Below, piece by piece: positions 10,797 through 20,117 of a stretch of DNA of 64,000 nt. Source of the DNA: Pseudomonas sp. J452 (lineage in GTDB: Bacteria > Pseudomonadota > Gammaproteobacteria > Pseudomonadales > Pseudomonadaceae). The notes under the pieces were generated by a model that searched no databases, was not told where the DNA came from, and saw nothing but the letters and a program-made list of their open reading frames with translations. Every line of letters begins with the position of its first letter. The stretch's first letter is position 1. The stretch spans positions 1,922,001-1,986,000 of the forward strand of contig NZ_CP088294.1 of assembly GCF_024666525.1 (NCBI RefSeq), in the 5' to 3' direction. The position numbers and the translations under genes were made by a program.

Positions 10797-12086
10797 TTAA
10801 GCTTTTTTCAGGGCCGCGAAGGCGCGTTCGGCGGCGTCCAGGGTCAGCTGCAGCTCAGTCTCGCCGTGGGCGATCGAGGTGAAGCCGGCCTCGAAGGCGC
10901 TCGGTGCCAGGTACACACCGCCATCCAGCATCAGGTGGAAGAACTTCTTGAAGCGCTCGGCGTCGCTGGCCATCACGTCGTCGAAGGTGACGATGTCGTC
11001 GGCGCCGCTGAAATACAGGCCGAACATGCCGCCCGCCTGGGTGGTGACGAACGGGATGCCCGCGGCATCGGCACGCTCCTGCAGGCCGGCCAGCAGGCGG
11101 CTGGTGAAGTCGGAGAGTTCCTGGTGGAAGCCCGGGCGGCTGATCAGCTTGAGGGTGGTTAGGCCCGCGGCCATGGCCAGCGGGTTACCGGACAGGGTGC
11201 CGGCCTGGTACACCGGGCCCAGCGGGGCGATGCAGCCCATGATGGCGCGCTTGCCGCCGAAGCAGCCGACCGGCATGCCGCCGCCGACGATCTTGCCGAA
11301 GGTCGACAGGTCCGGGGTGACGCCGTAGTGCGCCTGGGCGCCGCCGAGGGCAACGCGGAAGCCGGTCATCACCTCGTCGAAGATCAGCACCACGCCGTGC
11401 TGGTCGCACAGCGCGCGCAGGCCCTGGAGGAAGCCTGGCGCCGGCGGCACGCAGTTCATGTTGCCGGCCACCGGCTCGACGATGATGCAGGCCACGGTTG
11501 AGCCGACTTCGCTGAGCATCTGCTCGACGGCGTTGAGGTCGTTGAACGGCAGGGTCAGGGTGTGTTTGGCGAAGTCCGCCGGCACGCCTGCCGAGCTCGG
11601 CACGCCCTGGGTCAGCAGACCGGAACCGGCTTTCACCAGCAGGCTGTCGGAATGCCCGTGGTAGCAGCCTTCGAACTTGATGATCGCGTCGCGGCCGGTG
11701 TAACCACGGGCCAGGCGGATGGCGCTCATGGTCGCCTCGGTGCCGGAGCTGACCATGCGCACCATTTCCATGGACGGCACGATGCTGCACACCAGGTCGG
11801 CCATCTCGGTTTCCATGGCGGTCGGTGCGCCGTAGGACAGACCGTGCTGCAGCTGGTTGCGCACCGCGTCGAGCACGTCCGGGTGGCCGTGGCCGAGGAT
11901 CATCGGGCCCCAGGAACCGACGTAATCCACATAGCGCTTGTCGTCTTCGTCGGTGACGTAGGCGCCTTCGGCATGCTTGAAGAACAGCGGAGTGCCGCCG
12001 ACGCTCTTGAACGCGCGTACCGGCGAGTTGACGCCGCCGGGGATGTGTTTCTGGGCGTTGGCGAACAGGGTTTCGGAACGTGACAT
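10797..12086 (-). CDS. hemL: Glutamate-1-semialdehyde 2,1-aminomutase
   Basis: Converts glutamate-1-semialdehyde to 5-aminolevulinate, the last step of the C5 route to tetrapyrroles. A PLP fold-type I enzyme of 429 residues. The Schiff-base lysine is Lys265 in [12 protein letters not shown], and [16 protein letters not shown] binds the PLP phosphate region. It starts at [11 protein letters not shown]. It lies 17 bases upstream of... the thiE stop on the same strand, so thiD, thiE and hemL form a minus-strand run, an arrangement conserved in Pseudomonas. Confidence 0.97.
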   Translation of the reverse strand: MSRSETLFANAQKHIPGGVNSPVRAFKSVGGTPLFFKHAEGAYVTDEDDKRYVDYVGSWGPMILGHGHPDVLDAVRNQLQHGLSYGAPTAMETEMADLVCSIVPSMEMVRMVSSGTEATMSAIRLARGYTGRDAIIKFEGCYHGHSDSLLVKAGSGLLTQGVPSSAGVPADFAKHTLTLPFNDLNAVEQMLSEVGSTVACIIVEPVAGNMNCVPPAPGFLQGLRALCDQHGVVLIFDEVMTGFRVALGGAQAHYGVTPDLSTFGKIVGGGMPVGCFGGKRAIMGCIAPLGPVYQAGTLSGNPLAMAAGLTTLKLISRPGFHQELSDFTSRLLAGLQERADAAGIPFVTTQAGGMFGLYFSGADDIVTFDDVMASDAERFKKFFHLMLDGGVYLAPSAFEAGFTSIAHGETELQLTLDAAERAFAALKKA

Positions 12087-12103
12087 GACAGCTCTCTCTC
12101 GAA

Positions 12104-12739
12104 TCAGGATGACGGGAACAGCACGCTGAACGCGCGTGCGCGCCTCTCCACCTCGGCGGCGGATGGGGCGGAAAACAGGCTGTGGACCACGGCCAGCAGG
12201 TCGGCGCCGGCGCTGATCAGCTGGCCGGCGTTGTCCAGGTCGATGCCGCCGATGGCCGCCAGCGGCAGGTTGAAGTGGGCGCGGGCCTGGGTCAGCAATT
12301 CGCTGGTGGCGGCCGGCGCGCCCGGCTTGGTATTGGAGTTGAAGAAGCGGCCGAAGGCCAGGTAGCTGGCGCCTTCGCGGTTGGCCGTAGCCGCCAGCTC
12401 CAGCTGGGCGTGGCAGGTGGCGCCGATGATCGCCTGGCGCCCGAGCAGGGCGCGGGCGGCGGCCAGCGAGCCGTCGCCTTGGCCCAGGTGCAGGCCGACG
12501 CCGAGGCGGGCGGCCAGCTCGGCGTCATCGTTGATGATCAGCTCGGCGCCATAGCGCGTACACAGCTCGCGCAGAGCCTCGGCTTCGCGCAGGCGGCGGG
12601 CACTATCGCTGGACTTGTCGCGGTACTGCAGCAGGCGCGCGCCACCTTTCAGGGCGGCTTCCACATAGGGCAGCAGCTTGCCATCGGCGAGCAGCTGGCT
12701 ATCGGTGATGGCGTACAGACCGCGTAACTTGGTTTTCAC
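12104..12739 (-). CDS. thiE: Thiamine-phosphate synthase
   Basis: Joins hydroxymethylpyrimidine diphosphate and hydroxyethylthiazole phosphate to thiamine phosphate. A TIM-barrel protein of 211 residues with LLQYRDKSS (residues 36-44, diphosphate/pyrimidine site), INDDAELA (69-76), [10 protein letters not shown] and [10 protein letters not shown]. The start is a GTG (complement 12737-12739, [13 protein letters not shown]): the upstream in-frame extension lacks similarity and runs back into thiD. It lies 22 bases after the thiD stop, so the two thiamine genes are probably co-transcribed. I saw no TPP riboswitch upstream of the pair. Confidence 0.95.
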   Translation of the reverse strand: MKTKLRGLYAITDSQLLADGKLLPYVEAALKGGARLLQYRDKSSDSARRLREAEALRELCTRYGAELIINDDAELAARLGVGLHLGQGDGSLAAARALLGRQAIIGATCHAQLELAATANREGASYLAFGRFFNSNTKPGAPAATSELLTQARAHFNLPLAAIGGIDLDNAGQLISAGADLLAVVHSLFSAPSAAEVERRARAFSVLFPSS

Positions 12740-12761
12740 GGGCGGCTCTTCATCAGGTTGT

Positions 12762-13559
12762 TCATAACGAGAAGTCCAGCGGCAGGCGGCGCGGCACGAA
12801 CTGGCCACGGCCCGGCTGTTCGGCGTCACGCAGGGTGCGCCAGGTGTAGTCGAGGGCCGAACGCACGGCGCTGCTCAGTTCTTCGCCGAGGGCCAGGCGG
12901 CCGGCCAGGGTACTGGCCAGGGTGCAGCCGGAGCCGTGGTAGCTGCCGGGCAGGCGCTGGCAGGTAAAGGTGTGGCGGCTGCCGTCACGCGAGTACAGGC
13001 GGTTGTGCACCTCGGATTCGTCGCCATGGCCGCCGGTGATCAGCAGGTGCTGGATCTTCGGCAGCAGCTTCTCGGCGCACTCATCGGCCGTGCCCTCGGG
13101 CAGTTCGGCGAGGATGCGTGCTTCCGGCAGGTTTGGCGTGGCGATGGCGGCGATCGGCAGCAGGCGTTCGCGCATGGCGTAGCCGACGTCGTCCTTGCCC
13201 AGCGAGCCGCCACCGCCGGCGCGCAGCACCGGGTCGCAGACCAGCGGGATGCCAGGCAGCAGCTGCATGATTTCGACCACGGTATCGACCATCTCGACTG
13301 AGCCGAGCATGCCCAGCTTGACCGCCGCGACCGGCAGGTCGGCGATGATCGCATGGGCCTGGGCCAGCACCCATTCGCGGTCGAGCACGCGGAAGTCGGA
13401 GACGTTGACCGTGTCCTGCACGGTCAGCGCGGTGACGGCAGGAGCGGCGTGGCAACCCTGGGCGAGCAGGGCTTCGATGTCCGCCTGCAGGCCGGCGCCA
13501 CCACTCGGGTCGTGGCCGGACAAGCAAAGGACAACGGGGCGGGAAGTAGGTCTGTTCAT
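12762..13559 (-). CDS. thiD: Hydroxymethylpyrimidine/phosphomethylpyrimidine kinase
   Basis: Phosphorylates HMP and HMP-phosphate to HMP diphosphate, the pyrimidine half of thiamine. The 265-residue ribokinase-fold protein has the N-terminal [16 protein letters not shown] (15-30), [14 protein letters not shown], and the C-terminal [15 protein letters not shown] anion hole and catalytic cysteine. The ATG complementary to 13557-13559 ([10 protein letters not shown]) gives typical length. It is first in thiD-thiE-hemL and diverges from ladS. Confidence 0.95.
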   Translation of the reverse strand: MNRPTSRPVVLCLSGHDPSGGAGLQADIEALLAQGCHAAPAVTALTVQDTVNVSDFRVLDREWVLAQAHAIIADLPVAAVKLGMLGSVEMVDTVVEIMQLLPGIPLVCDPVLRAGGGGSLGKDDVGYAMRERLLPIAAIATPNLPEARILAELPEGTADECAEKLLPKIQHLLITGGHGDESEVHNRLYSRDGSRHTFTCQRLPGSYHGSGCTLASTLAGRLALGEELSSAVRSALDYTWRTLRDAEQPGRGQFVPRRLPLDFSL

Positions 13560-13960
13560 GGCCGGCGAGCTTACCACCAAACCAGGCTGCAGAGCCCGTA
13601 GGCCTGACGCCGGCGCGGCAGTTTGCCGCTCTGGATATGAAAACCGGTAGGGGAGGCTTGGGGCCTATTCGCTCCGTTGCCGTGGTCTGTCCGCCGCCTG
13701 GCAGAGCTGTCCCGGTGGGGCGGGGCAGTTCCGGCAAGCGACAAAACCCAGCAGGCAAAGGATGGCGAGCGACTTGATCGTCCTGCTCTCCTGGCCTTGG
13801 GCGGTATAGTCGCCAGCTGTGAGTACCTGGGACTTCAGTACTAGCGCCTTTTCAGGCGAGTCTGCAGGCTGCTAGAGTGCGGCAAATCAATCAATGAGTG
13901 CCTGGATGGCGCCTGCGGGCGGGGTCGCCCAGGCGTGGTCGTGGGCTTTGGCGGAGCGGC
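13560..13960. other. 401-bp divergent intergenic region, thiD/ladS
   Basis: No coding region, riboswitch or repeat family was recognised here. It must contain the promoters for thiD (minus) and ladS (plus). A tatagt hexamer near 13804 could be a -10 element for ladS but has no well-spaced -35. Confidence 0.5.
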
Positions 13961-16369
13961 ATGCGCGGTATATTTTTCTGGCTGCTATGCCTGTTGCCGG
14001 CCCTGGCTGGCGCTGTCGAGTTCGACGAAACCACCACGCGCCTGCCGCTGGGTGCCACCATGCATGTGTTCGAAGACGTGCGCGGTGATGCCAGCATCGT
14101 CGATGTCGCTTCGCCGGCCCTGCAGGGCAGCTTCCGCCAGCATCGCCAGGCCGTGCTCAATGCCGGCTATTCGCGCTCGGTGTTCTGGCTGCGCCTGGAC
14201 CTGCAATACAGCCCGCGTAGCGCTTCCGGCGCCGCACATCCCTGGTATCTGGAGCTGGCCTACCCGCCGCTCGATCATCTGGAGCTCTATCTGCCTGACG
14301 CCGCAGGCGGCTATCGCCTGGCCCAGCGTACCGGCGACGCCCTGCCGTTCAGCAGCCGACAGATCAAGCAGAACAACTACCTGTTCGAACTCGACTTGCC
14401 GCCGGGGCAGAGCCAGCGCATTTACCTGCGCCTGGAGAGCCAGGGCTCGATGCAGGCGCCGCTGACCCTGTGGTCGCCCCAGGCCTACCTGGAATACCAG
14501 CCCAAGCGCATCTATGTGCTCGGCATCATCTACGGCGTACTGCTGGTGATGCTGATCTACAACCTGTTCATCTACCTCAGCGTGCGCGACACCAGCTACC
14601 TCTACTACATCCTCTACATCGCCTCGTTCGGCCTCTACCAGGTCTCGGTGAATGGTGCCGGCATCGAGTACTTCTGGCCGGACAGCCCCTGGTGGGCCAA
14701 CGCGGCCACGCCATTCCTGATCGGTTCGGCGGCGTTCTTCGGTTGCCAGTTCGCCCGCAGCTTCCTGCATACCGCCGAGCACAGTCCCTGGGTCGATCGG
14801 CTGTTGCTGCTGCTGATGGCCTGTGGTGCGCTGGTGATGGCCCTGGCGCTGACGGCCAGCTATGGCGTGGCGCTGCGCATGGCGACCTATCTGGCGCTGC
14901 TGTTCACCGTGGTGATTTTCAGTGCCGGCGTGCTCGCCTGGATGCGTGGCATGCGCGTGGCGCGCTACTTCATCTTTGCCTGGAGTGCCTTCCTGGTCGG
15001 CGGCATCACCAACACCCTGATGGTGTTGGGCTACCTGCCCAACCTGTTCCTCACCATGTACGCCAGCCAGATCGGCTCGGCGCTGGAGGTCGGCCTGCTG
15101 TCCCTGGCCCTGGCCGACCGCATCAATGCGATGAAGGAAGAACGTGCGCGCATCCTGCAGGAGGCCAGCAGCGAACTGGAGGCCCTGAACCGCGAGCTGG
15201 CCGACAACAACCGGCTGAAGGACGAGTTCCTCGCCACCGTGACCCATGAGCTGCGCACGCCGATGAACGGGGTGATCGGTTCGCTGGAGCTGATGCAGAC
15301 GCTCAAGCTGGATGTCGAACTGGAGCAGTACCAGAAGACCGCCGCCGGCTCGGCGCGCGACATGATGCGCATGGTCAACGACATCCTCGCCCTCACCGAG
15401 CTGCAGGCCGGCAAGCTGTACCCGCGCCGCGAACCGTTCAGCCTGCGCGGGCTGTTCGACGGCCTGCGCGCGCAGTACTCGCCGCGCGCCATGGAGAAAG
15501 GCCTGGAATTCATCGTCGAACTCGATGACAGCCTGCCCGACACCCTGGAGGGCGACGCCGGCAAGCTGGCGCAGAGCATCGGTTACCTGCTCGATAACGC
15601 GATCAAGTTTACCCACCAGGGCCATGTGAGCCTGCGGGTCAGCGCCGGTGGCCCGCTCACGGCAAACATGCCGCTGCGCATCGAGGTACTCGACAGCGGC
15701 ATCGGCTTCAGCGTGCCGGCCGGCGGCAGTCTCTACCAGCGCTTCAAGCAGCTGGACGGCTCGATGACCCGCCAGTACGGCGGTCTGGGCATCGGCCTGG
15801 CGATCTGCCGGCAGCTGGTGGATCTGCTGGGCGGCACCCTGCGCCACCAGTCGACACCGGGGCAGGGCAGCAGCTTCGAACTCGACGTGCAGCTCAACCT
15901 GCCGGTGCAGGCGCGCGAGCCGGGTGGTGGACGCCGGCGTATCGGCGGGCTGCCGCAGCGCCGTCCGGAGCAGTGCACCGTGCTGATCGTCGAGGACAAC
16001 GCGATCAACCAGTTGGTTACCCGCGGCATGCTGCTCAAGCTTGGCTACCGCGTGCGCACCGCCGACAACGGAGTCGAGGCCCTGGAAATGCTGCGCAGCG
16101 AGCCCATCGATGCCGTGTTGCTGGACTGCCAGATGCCGGTGATGGATGGGTTCGCCACCTGCCGTGCACTGCGTGGGCTGCCGGGCTGCGCCGAACTGCC
16201 AGTGCTGGCGATCACCGCCCACAGCCACAGCGGCGATCGCGAGCGCTGCCTGGCGGCCGGCATGAGCGACTACCTGGCCAAGCCGGTGAAGTTCGTCGAA
16301 CTGCAGACCCTGCTGCATGACTGGGTGCTCTGTCAGTCGTCAGCCGACTCGCCCATCCAGGCGCCGTGA
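13961..16369 (+). CDS. ladS: Hybrid sensor kinase LadS
   Basis: Inner-membrane hybrid histidine kinase. In P. aeruginosa LadS feeds the GacS/GacA-RsmY/Z pathway that promotes biofilm and represses acute virulence. Order of parts in the 802 residues: signal peptide 1-17 (FFWLLCLLPALAGA), periplasmic 7TMR-DISMED2 domain (about 20-165), 7TMR-DISM membrane domain (about 180-385), coiled coil (395-425), and HisKA with phospho-His429 (VTHELRTPMNGV). A HATPase follows (LDNAIKF, GLGIGLAIC), then a receiver with Asp722 (LLDCQMPVMDG). The ATG at 13961 is chosen for the GGAG nine bases upstream and the clean signal peptide. Its place beside thiD-thiE-hemL is the same as in P. aeruginosa. Confidence 0.95.
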   Translation: MRGIFFWLLCLLPALAGAVEFDETTTRLPLGATMHVFEDVRGDASIVDVASPALQGSFRQHRQAVLNAGYSRSVFWLRLDLQYSPRSASGAAHPWYLELAYPPLDHLELYLPDAAGGYRLAQRTGDALPFSSRQIKQNNYLFELDLPPGQSQRIYLRLESQGSMQAPLTLWSPQAYLEYQPKRIYVLGIIYGVLLVMLIYNLFIYLSVRDTSYLYYILYIASFGLYQVSVNGAGIEYFWPDSPWWANAATPFLIGSAAFFGCQFARSFLHTAEHSPWVDRLLLLLMACGALVMALALTASYGVALRMATYLALLFTVVIFSAGVLAWMRGMRVARYFIFAWSAFLVGGITNTLMVLGYLPNLFLTMYASQIGSALEVGLLSLALADRINAMKEERARILQEASSELEALNRELADNNRLKDEFLATVTHELRTPMNGVIGSLELMQTLKLDVELEQYQKTAAGSARDMMRMVNDILALTELQAGKLYPRREPFSLRGLFDGLRAQYSPRAMEKGLEFIVELDDSLPDTLEGDAGKLAQSIGYLLDNAIKFTHQGHVSLRVSAGGPLTANMPLRIEVLDSGIGFSVPAGGSLYQRFKQLDGSMTRQYGGLGIGLAICRQLVDLLGGTLRHQSTPGQGSSFELDVQLNLPVQAREPGGGRRRIGGLPQRRPEQCTVLIVEDNAINQLVTRGMLLKLGYRVRTADNGVEALEMLRSEPIDAVLLDCQMPVMDGFATCRALRGLPGCAELPVLAITAHSHSGDRERCLAAGMSDYLAKPVKFVELQTLLHDWVLCQSSADSPIQAP

Positions 16370-16430
16370 GGTTTTTGCGCCGACCGTTTTCGGCGCATGT
16401 TTGACCGGAATCCCGTCTTCTGCAAAATGA

Positions 16431-16444
16431 TGAATCATGATTCA
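16431..16444. promoter_or_regulatory. Palindromic operator-like site 1
   Basis: Perfect 14-bp palindrome tgaatcatgattca, 33 bases before the TetR gene start. A near-identical site lies 28 bp downstream. Probably the binding site of the TetR protein encoded next, inferred from position and symmetry only. Confidence 0.65.
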
Positions 16445-16458
16445 CTGTTTGCAATAAA

Positions 16459-16472
16459 TGAATCAGGATTCA
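16459..16472. promoter_or_regulatory. Palindromic operator-like site 2
   Basis: tgaatcaggattca, with six-base perfect arms, differs from site 1 only at position 8 (T to G). It ends five bases before the TetR start codon, so a bound protein would block the ribosome-site region or elongation. Confidence 0.65.
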
Positions 16473-16476
16473 GCTT

Positions 16477-17112
16477 ATGGCCTATCGCGCTTCTGCCCAG
16501 CGCCGCGACCGCGACCAGGACATGCGCCAGCGCATTCTTGTCTGCGCCCTGGTGCGGGTCAGCGAAGGTGGTTTCGCCGCACTGACCATGCAGGCCCTGG
16601 CCGAGGACGTCGGCATCGCCACCGGCAGCCTGTACCGCCACTTCAGCGGCAAGGGCGAGCTGGCCGCCGAAGTCTTCAGCAACGCCTGCCGCATTGAGGT
16701 GGACGCCCTCGCCGAGGTGCTGCGCGGCCCCGGCAGCCCGGCGCGGCGCCTGGCCGCCGGCCTCGAGCAGTTCGCCGCCCGCGCCTGGCACAGCCGGCGC
16801 CTGGCCTTCGCCCTGATCGCCGAGCCGGTCGACCCGGAAGTCGACGAGCAGCGCCTGCTGTTTCGCGAAGCCTATGCCGAGCTGTTCGTCGAGTTGCTGG
16901 AGGAGGGTGTGCGCAGTGGCGAGTTTCACGTCAGCCAGCTCAACCTGGTCGCCGCCTGTCTGGTCGGTGCCATCGCCGAGGCGCTGGTCGGCCCGTTGTC
17001 GCCAACCGCCTGTGCGGCGCGCGCCGCTGGCGCTGCGGCGCTGGACCTGACCACCGTCAGCCAAGCCCTGATCACTTTCTGTCTGCGCGCCGTCGGCGCC
17101 CCGGAGTCCTGA
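16477..17112 (+). CDS. TetR-family transcriptional regulator
   Basis: 211 residues with an N-terminal TetR helix-turn-helix (LTMQALAEDVGIATGSLYRHF, about 40-60) and a helical ligand domain. It lies one base upstream of an AidB-type acyl-CoA dehydrogenase and almost certainly controls that two-gene operon. Two matching palindromes before its start suggest autoregulation. The ligand is unknown; acyl-CoA or an alkylated metabolite would fit the partner. The same gene pair follows ladS in P. aeruginosa. Confidence 0.88.
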   Translation: MAYRASAQRRDRDQDMRQRILVCALVRVSEGGFAALTMQALAEDVGIATGSLYRHFSGKGELAAEVFSNACRIEVDALAEVLRGPGSPARRLAAGLEQFAARAWHSRRLAFALIAEPVDPEVDEQRLLFREAYAELFVELLEEGVRSGEFHVSQLNLVAACLVGAIAEALVGPLSPTACAARAAGAAALDLTTVSQALITFCLRAVGAPES

Positions 17113-17113
17113 G

Positions 17114-18763
17114 ATGTCCCTGCACGAATTCGCCGAAACCCACGAAGTGTTCAACCAGGTGCCGTCGCTGGACGGCGCCAACCTGTACCGGGTCGACCTG
17201 CCGCTGCAGGAGTGGACGCGGCGCTTCGGCGGCGGCTGGGCCGAGGACAAGCTGGATGCCTACGGCGCACTGGCCGGCGGCCCGCTGATGCAGGCCGGCT
17301 TCCTCGCCAACGAGAACAAGCCGGTGTTCAAGAGCCATGACCGCTACGGCAACCGCGTCGACCTGGTGGAGTTCCACCCGGCCTACCACGAGCTGATGCG
17401 CACGGCGGTCGAGCACGGCATCCCCTCGCTGCCCTGGACCGATCCGCGTCAAGGCGCCCAGGTGGCCCGCGCCGCGCTGAACTACCTGCACAACCAGCCG
17501 GAGGCCGGCAACGCCTGTCCGCTGACCATGACCTACGCCGCGGTGCCGGCGCTCAAGCTGCAGCCGGAGCTGGCCGAGATTTGGTTGCCGAAGATCCTCG
17601 CCACCGAATACGACCCGCGCAATGTCGGCATCGAGCAGAAGACCGGTGTCACCATCGGCATGGCGATGACCGAGAAACAGGGCGGCACCGACGTGCGTGC
17701 CAACACCACCAAGGCCCATCCGGTGGGCATGGGCGGCCCCGGTCAGGCCTACGAGCTGGTCGGCCACAAGTGGTTCTGCTCGGCGCCGATGTGCGACGCC
17801 TTCCTCACCCTGGCCTACACCGACAAGGGGCTGAGCTGCTTCCTGCTGCCGCGCCATCGCCCGGACGGCAGCCGCAACCAGTTCTATATCCAGCGCCTGA
17901 AGAACAAGCTGGGCAACTGGGCCAACGCCTCCAGCGAGGTGGAGTTCCGTGGCGCCCTGGCCTGGATGGTCGGTGAGGAAGGTCGCGGCGTACCGACCAT
18001 CATCGAGATGGTTTCGCTGACCCGCTTCGACTGCATGATCGGCTCCAGCAGCCTGATGCGTCAGGCCCTGACCCAGGCCGCGCACCACTGCGCGCACCGC
18101 AAGGTCGGCGGCCGGGTGCTGGCCGAGCAGCCGCTGATGCAGAACGTGCTGGCCGACCTGGCCCTGGAAAGCGAGGCGGCGCTGGCCCTGACCATGCGCA
18201 TGGGCAAGGCTCTGGACAACCCGCACGACGAGCAGGAAGACAAGTTCGCCCGTCTGGTCACCGCCATCGGCAAATACTGGATCTGCAAGCGCGCCCCGGC
18301 AATGATCAACGAGGCCCAGGAGTGCATGGGCGGCGCCGGCTATGTCGAGGAAACCATCCTGCCACGGCTGTACCGCGAGGCGCCGGTCAACTCGATCTGG
18401 GAGGGCTCGGGCAATGTGCAGTGCCTGGATGTGCTGCGTGCCCTGTCCAAGGAGGCCGGTGTGCTCGACGTGCTGTTCGCCGAGCTGGGCGACGGCCATG
18501 GCGATGCACGTCTCAAGGCGCATATCCAGCGCCTGCAGGCGGACTTCCGCGACACTGCCGATATCCAGTACCGCGCCCGCCAGCTGACCGAGGACGTGGC
18601 CGTGGCCCTGCAGGCCAAGCTGCTGCTGGAAGCTGGCAACGCCACCGTCTCCGACGCCTTTATCGCCAGCCGCCTGGCCGACGGCGGCCGTGTCTACGGC
18701 ACCCTGCCGCGCGGCGTGGATGCCGAGGCGCTGGTGGCGCGCAGTACGCCGCATCTGATCTGA
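17114..18763 (+). CDS. AidB-type acyl-CoA dehydrogenase
   Basis: 549-residue flavoprotein of the acyl-CoA dehydrogenase superfamily, closest in length and motifs to AidB of the E. coli Ada response. Seen: the flavin-loop region GIEQKTGVTIGMAMTEKQGG, KWFCSAPMCDAFLTLAY, the C-terminal CMGGAGYVEE and NSIWEGSGNVQCLDVLR. AidB proteins bind FAD and DNA; their true substrate is unsettled. It is separated by one base from the TetR gene. I call it AidB-like rather than aidB because no other Ada-regulon gene is near. Confidence 0.88.
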   Translation: MSLHEFAETHEVFNQVPSLDGANLYRVDLPLQEWTRRFGGGWAEDKLDAYGALAGGPLMQAGFLANENKPVFKSHDRYGNRVDLVEFHPAYHELMRTAVEHGIPSLPWTDPRQGAQVARAALNYLHNQPEAGNACPLTMTYAAVPALKLQPELAEIWLPKILATEYDPRNVGIEQKTGVTIGMAMTEKQGGTDVRANTTKAHPVGMGGPGQAYELVGHKWFCSAPMCDAFLTLAYTDKGLSCFLLPRHRPDGSRNQFYIQRLKNKLGNWANASSEVEFRGALAWMVGEEGRGVPTIIEMVSLTRFDCMIGSSSLMRQALTQAAHHCAHRKVGGRVLAEQPLMQNVLADLALESEAALALTMRMGKALDNPHDEQEDKFARLVTAIGKYWICKRAPAMINEAQECMGGAGYVEETILPRLYREAPVNSIWEGSGNVQCLDVLRALSKEAGVLDVLFAELGDGHGDARLKAHIQRLQADFRDTADIQYRARQLTEDVAVALQAKLLLEAGNATVSDAFIASRLADGGRVYGTLPRGVDAEALVARSTPHLI

Positions 18764-19055
18764 GGTCGAGAGGCACCCGGCGCTCCCGCACCGTTATCAC
18801 CGCCAGGCGCAGGGCCACCTGCGCAGGTGGCTGCCCATACTCGGTCCGCCCACGAATACGGCAAGGCTCCGCGAGGCGAGAGGCTACCAAGACTCCATCG
18901 CAATAGGCCTGCCCAGCGTTGCGTGGCGGGATATGCAGGCAGGGCAGTCGAGCCCCTGCGGGCACGCCGAGGCCGTGGGGAAATGCGCTCAGGCGCGTCT
19001 GGCACGGGGCTGTCGAGGGCGCCGGCGCGGCAGCGGGCACTGTCTTTTCGCGGGC
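18764..19055. other. Unassigned 290-bp GC-rich leader region
   Basis: Lies between the acyl-CoA dehydrogenase stop and the cobalamin riboswitch. It holds a perfect 18-bp palindrome (gccacctgcgcaggtggc, 18814-18831) that may terminate the upstream operon. The promoter of the riboswitch transcript must also be here. No convincing coding region on either strand. Confidence 0.5.
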
Positions 19056-19059
19056 GAGG

Positions 19060-19262
19060 CGGGTAAGGTGGCCGCCGATGGTTCCGGTCCGCTTCGTGCG
19101 GCCGGATGAAAAGGAAAAAGGGTGCGGCGCTCGTCGCCAATGCCCTGGCTGCCCCCGCAACTGTAAGCGGCGAACGATGCCCACACGCCACTGGCCTTTA
19201 TCGGCTGGGAAGGCGGGCGAAGTAGCAAGCCGTGAGCCAGGAGACCTGCCATCGCTATTGGG
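19060..19262 (+). ncRNA. Cobalamin riboswitch
   Basis: Adenosylcobalamin-type riboswitch recognised from its ordered conserved blocks: ggttccggtcc (19081), gatgaaaaggaa (19105), ggctgcccccgcaactgtaa (19147-19166), the B12-box-like cgccactggc (19186), tgggaaggcg (19206), and agccaggagacctgcc (19235-19250). It ends about 60 bases before the CbiM-like start. The expected effect is repression of the transporter when cobalamin is plentiful. Exact ends are approximate. Confidence 0.93.
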
Positions 19263-19322
19263 CATTCTGCCCCTTTCCCTCAATCCGGATCGTCGCGCGG
19301 TGGGCGCGGCCAAGGAACCCTA

Positions 19323-20003
19323 ATGCACATCGAACCTGACGTCGTTGCCGGCGCCAAGATTTTCCTCAGCTATGCAACCGCCGCTGGTGCCTTCGCGCTC
19401 ACGGTCAAACTCGCCCGCGACAGTCTGCGCGACAACGGCGGCCTGCTCGCCCTGACCCTGCGCAGCCTGCTGACCACTGCCCTGGTGTTCTGCTTCTTCG
19501 AGGTATTGCCGCACCATCCGGTGGGCGTCTCGGAAGTCCACCTGATCCTCGGCTCGACCCTGTTGCTGCTGTTCGGCGCCGGTGCCGCGGCCATCGGCCT
19601 GGCCGCCGGCCTGTTGCTGCAGGGGCTGTTCTTCGCCCAGTTCGACCTGCCGCAGTACGGCATGAACGTCACCACCCTGCTGCTGCCACTGTGGGCCATT
19701 CACCTGCTGGCCAAGCGCCTCATCCCGGCGCGCACGGCCTATGTGGATACCAGCTACAAGCAGGCCCTGGCCCTGTCGACCGCCTACCAGGGCGGCATCG
19801 TCGCCTGGGTGGCCTTCTGGGCCGTCTACGGTAACGGCTTCTCCAGCGCAAACCTGGCCTCCGTCGGCAGCTTCGGCCTGGCCTACATGAGCGTGATCCT
19901 GCTCGAACCGCTGATCGATCTGGGCGTGCTGGCCGCCGCCAAGGCGCTGTCGCGTTACAGCCAGGGCCCGCTGTTCAACGTGCGCCTGCACCAGCCGGCC
20001 TGA
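19323..20003 (+). CDS. CbiM-like energy-coupling-factor permease
   Basis: 226-residue inner-membrane protein resembling CbiM, the substrate-binding component of ECF-type cobalt transporters. It starts Met-His-Ile; in CbiM/NikM this N-terminal histidine helps bind the metal. Six or so hydrophobic segments (for example LLLLFGAGAAAIGLAAGLLL). It is directly under a cobalamin riboswitch, consistent with cobalt uptake for B12 synthesis. No CbiQ or CbiO partner lies nearby, so it either works alone or with distant subunits. AGGA precedes the ATG. Confidence 0.8.
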   Translation: MHIEPDVVAGAKIFLSYATAAGAFALTVKLARDSLRDNGGLLALTLRSLLTTALVFCFFEVLPHHPVGVSEVHLILGSTLLLLFGAGAAAIGLAAGLLLQGLFFAQFDLPQYGMNVTTLLLPLWAIHLLAKRLIPARTAYVDTSYKQALALSTAYQGGIVAWVAFWAVYGNGFSSANLASVGSFGLAYMSVILLEPLIDLGVLAAAKALSRYSQGPLFNVRLHQPA

Positions 20004-20117
20004 CCCCGGCCCACGCCAGGCCGGGAAACCGGTCTGGCGCTTTCATTCCAGTGACCGCCGTCTGATCGTCCCCGCGCCTGCATGGGGATGTGCCGTTTGG
20101 CGCGCGTCCAAACGGAC

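Noticed and set aside
13560..13960. Possible TPP riboswitch before thiD
   Set aside because: No ctgaga or paired thi-box elements on the minus strand leading into thiD.
18660..19313. 217-residue minus-strand frame over the riboswitch
   Set aside because: Arg/Pro-rich translation with no motif; it runs through a conserved cobalamin riboswitch and the end of the acyl-CoA dehydrogenase gene.
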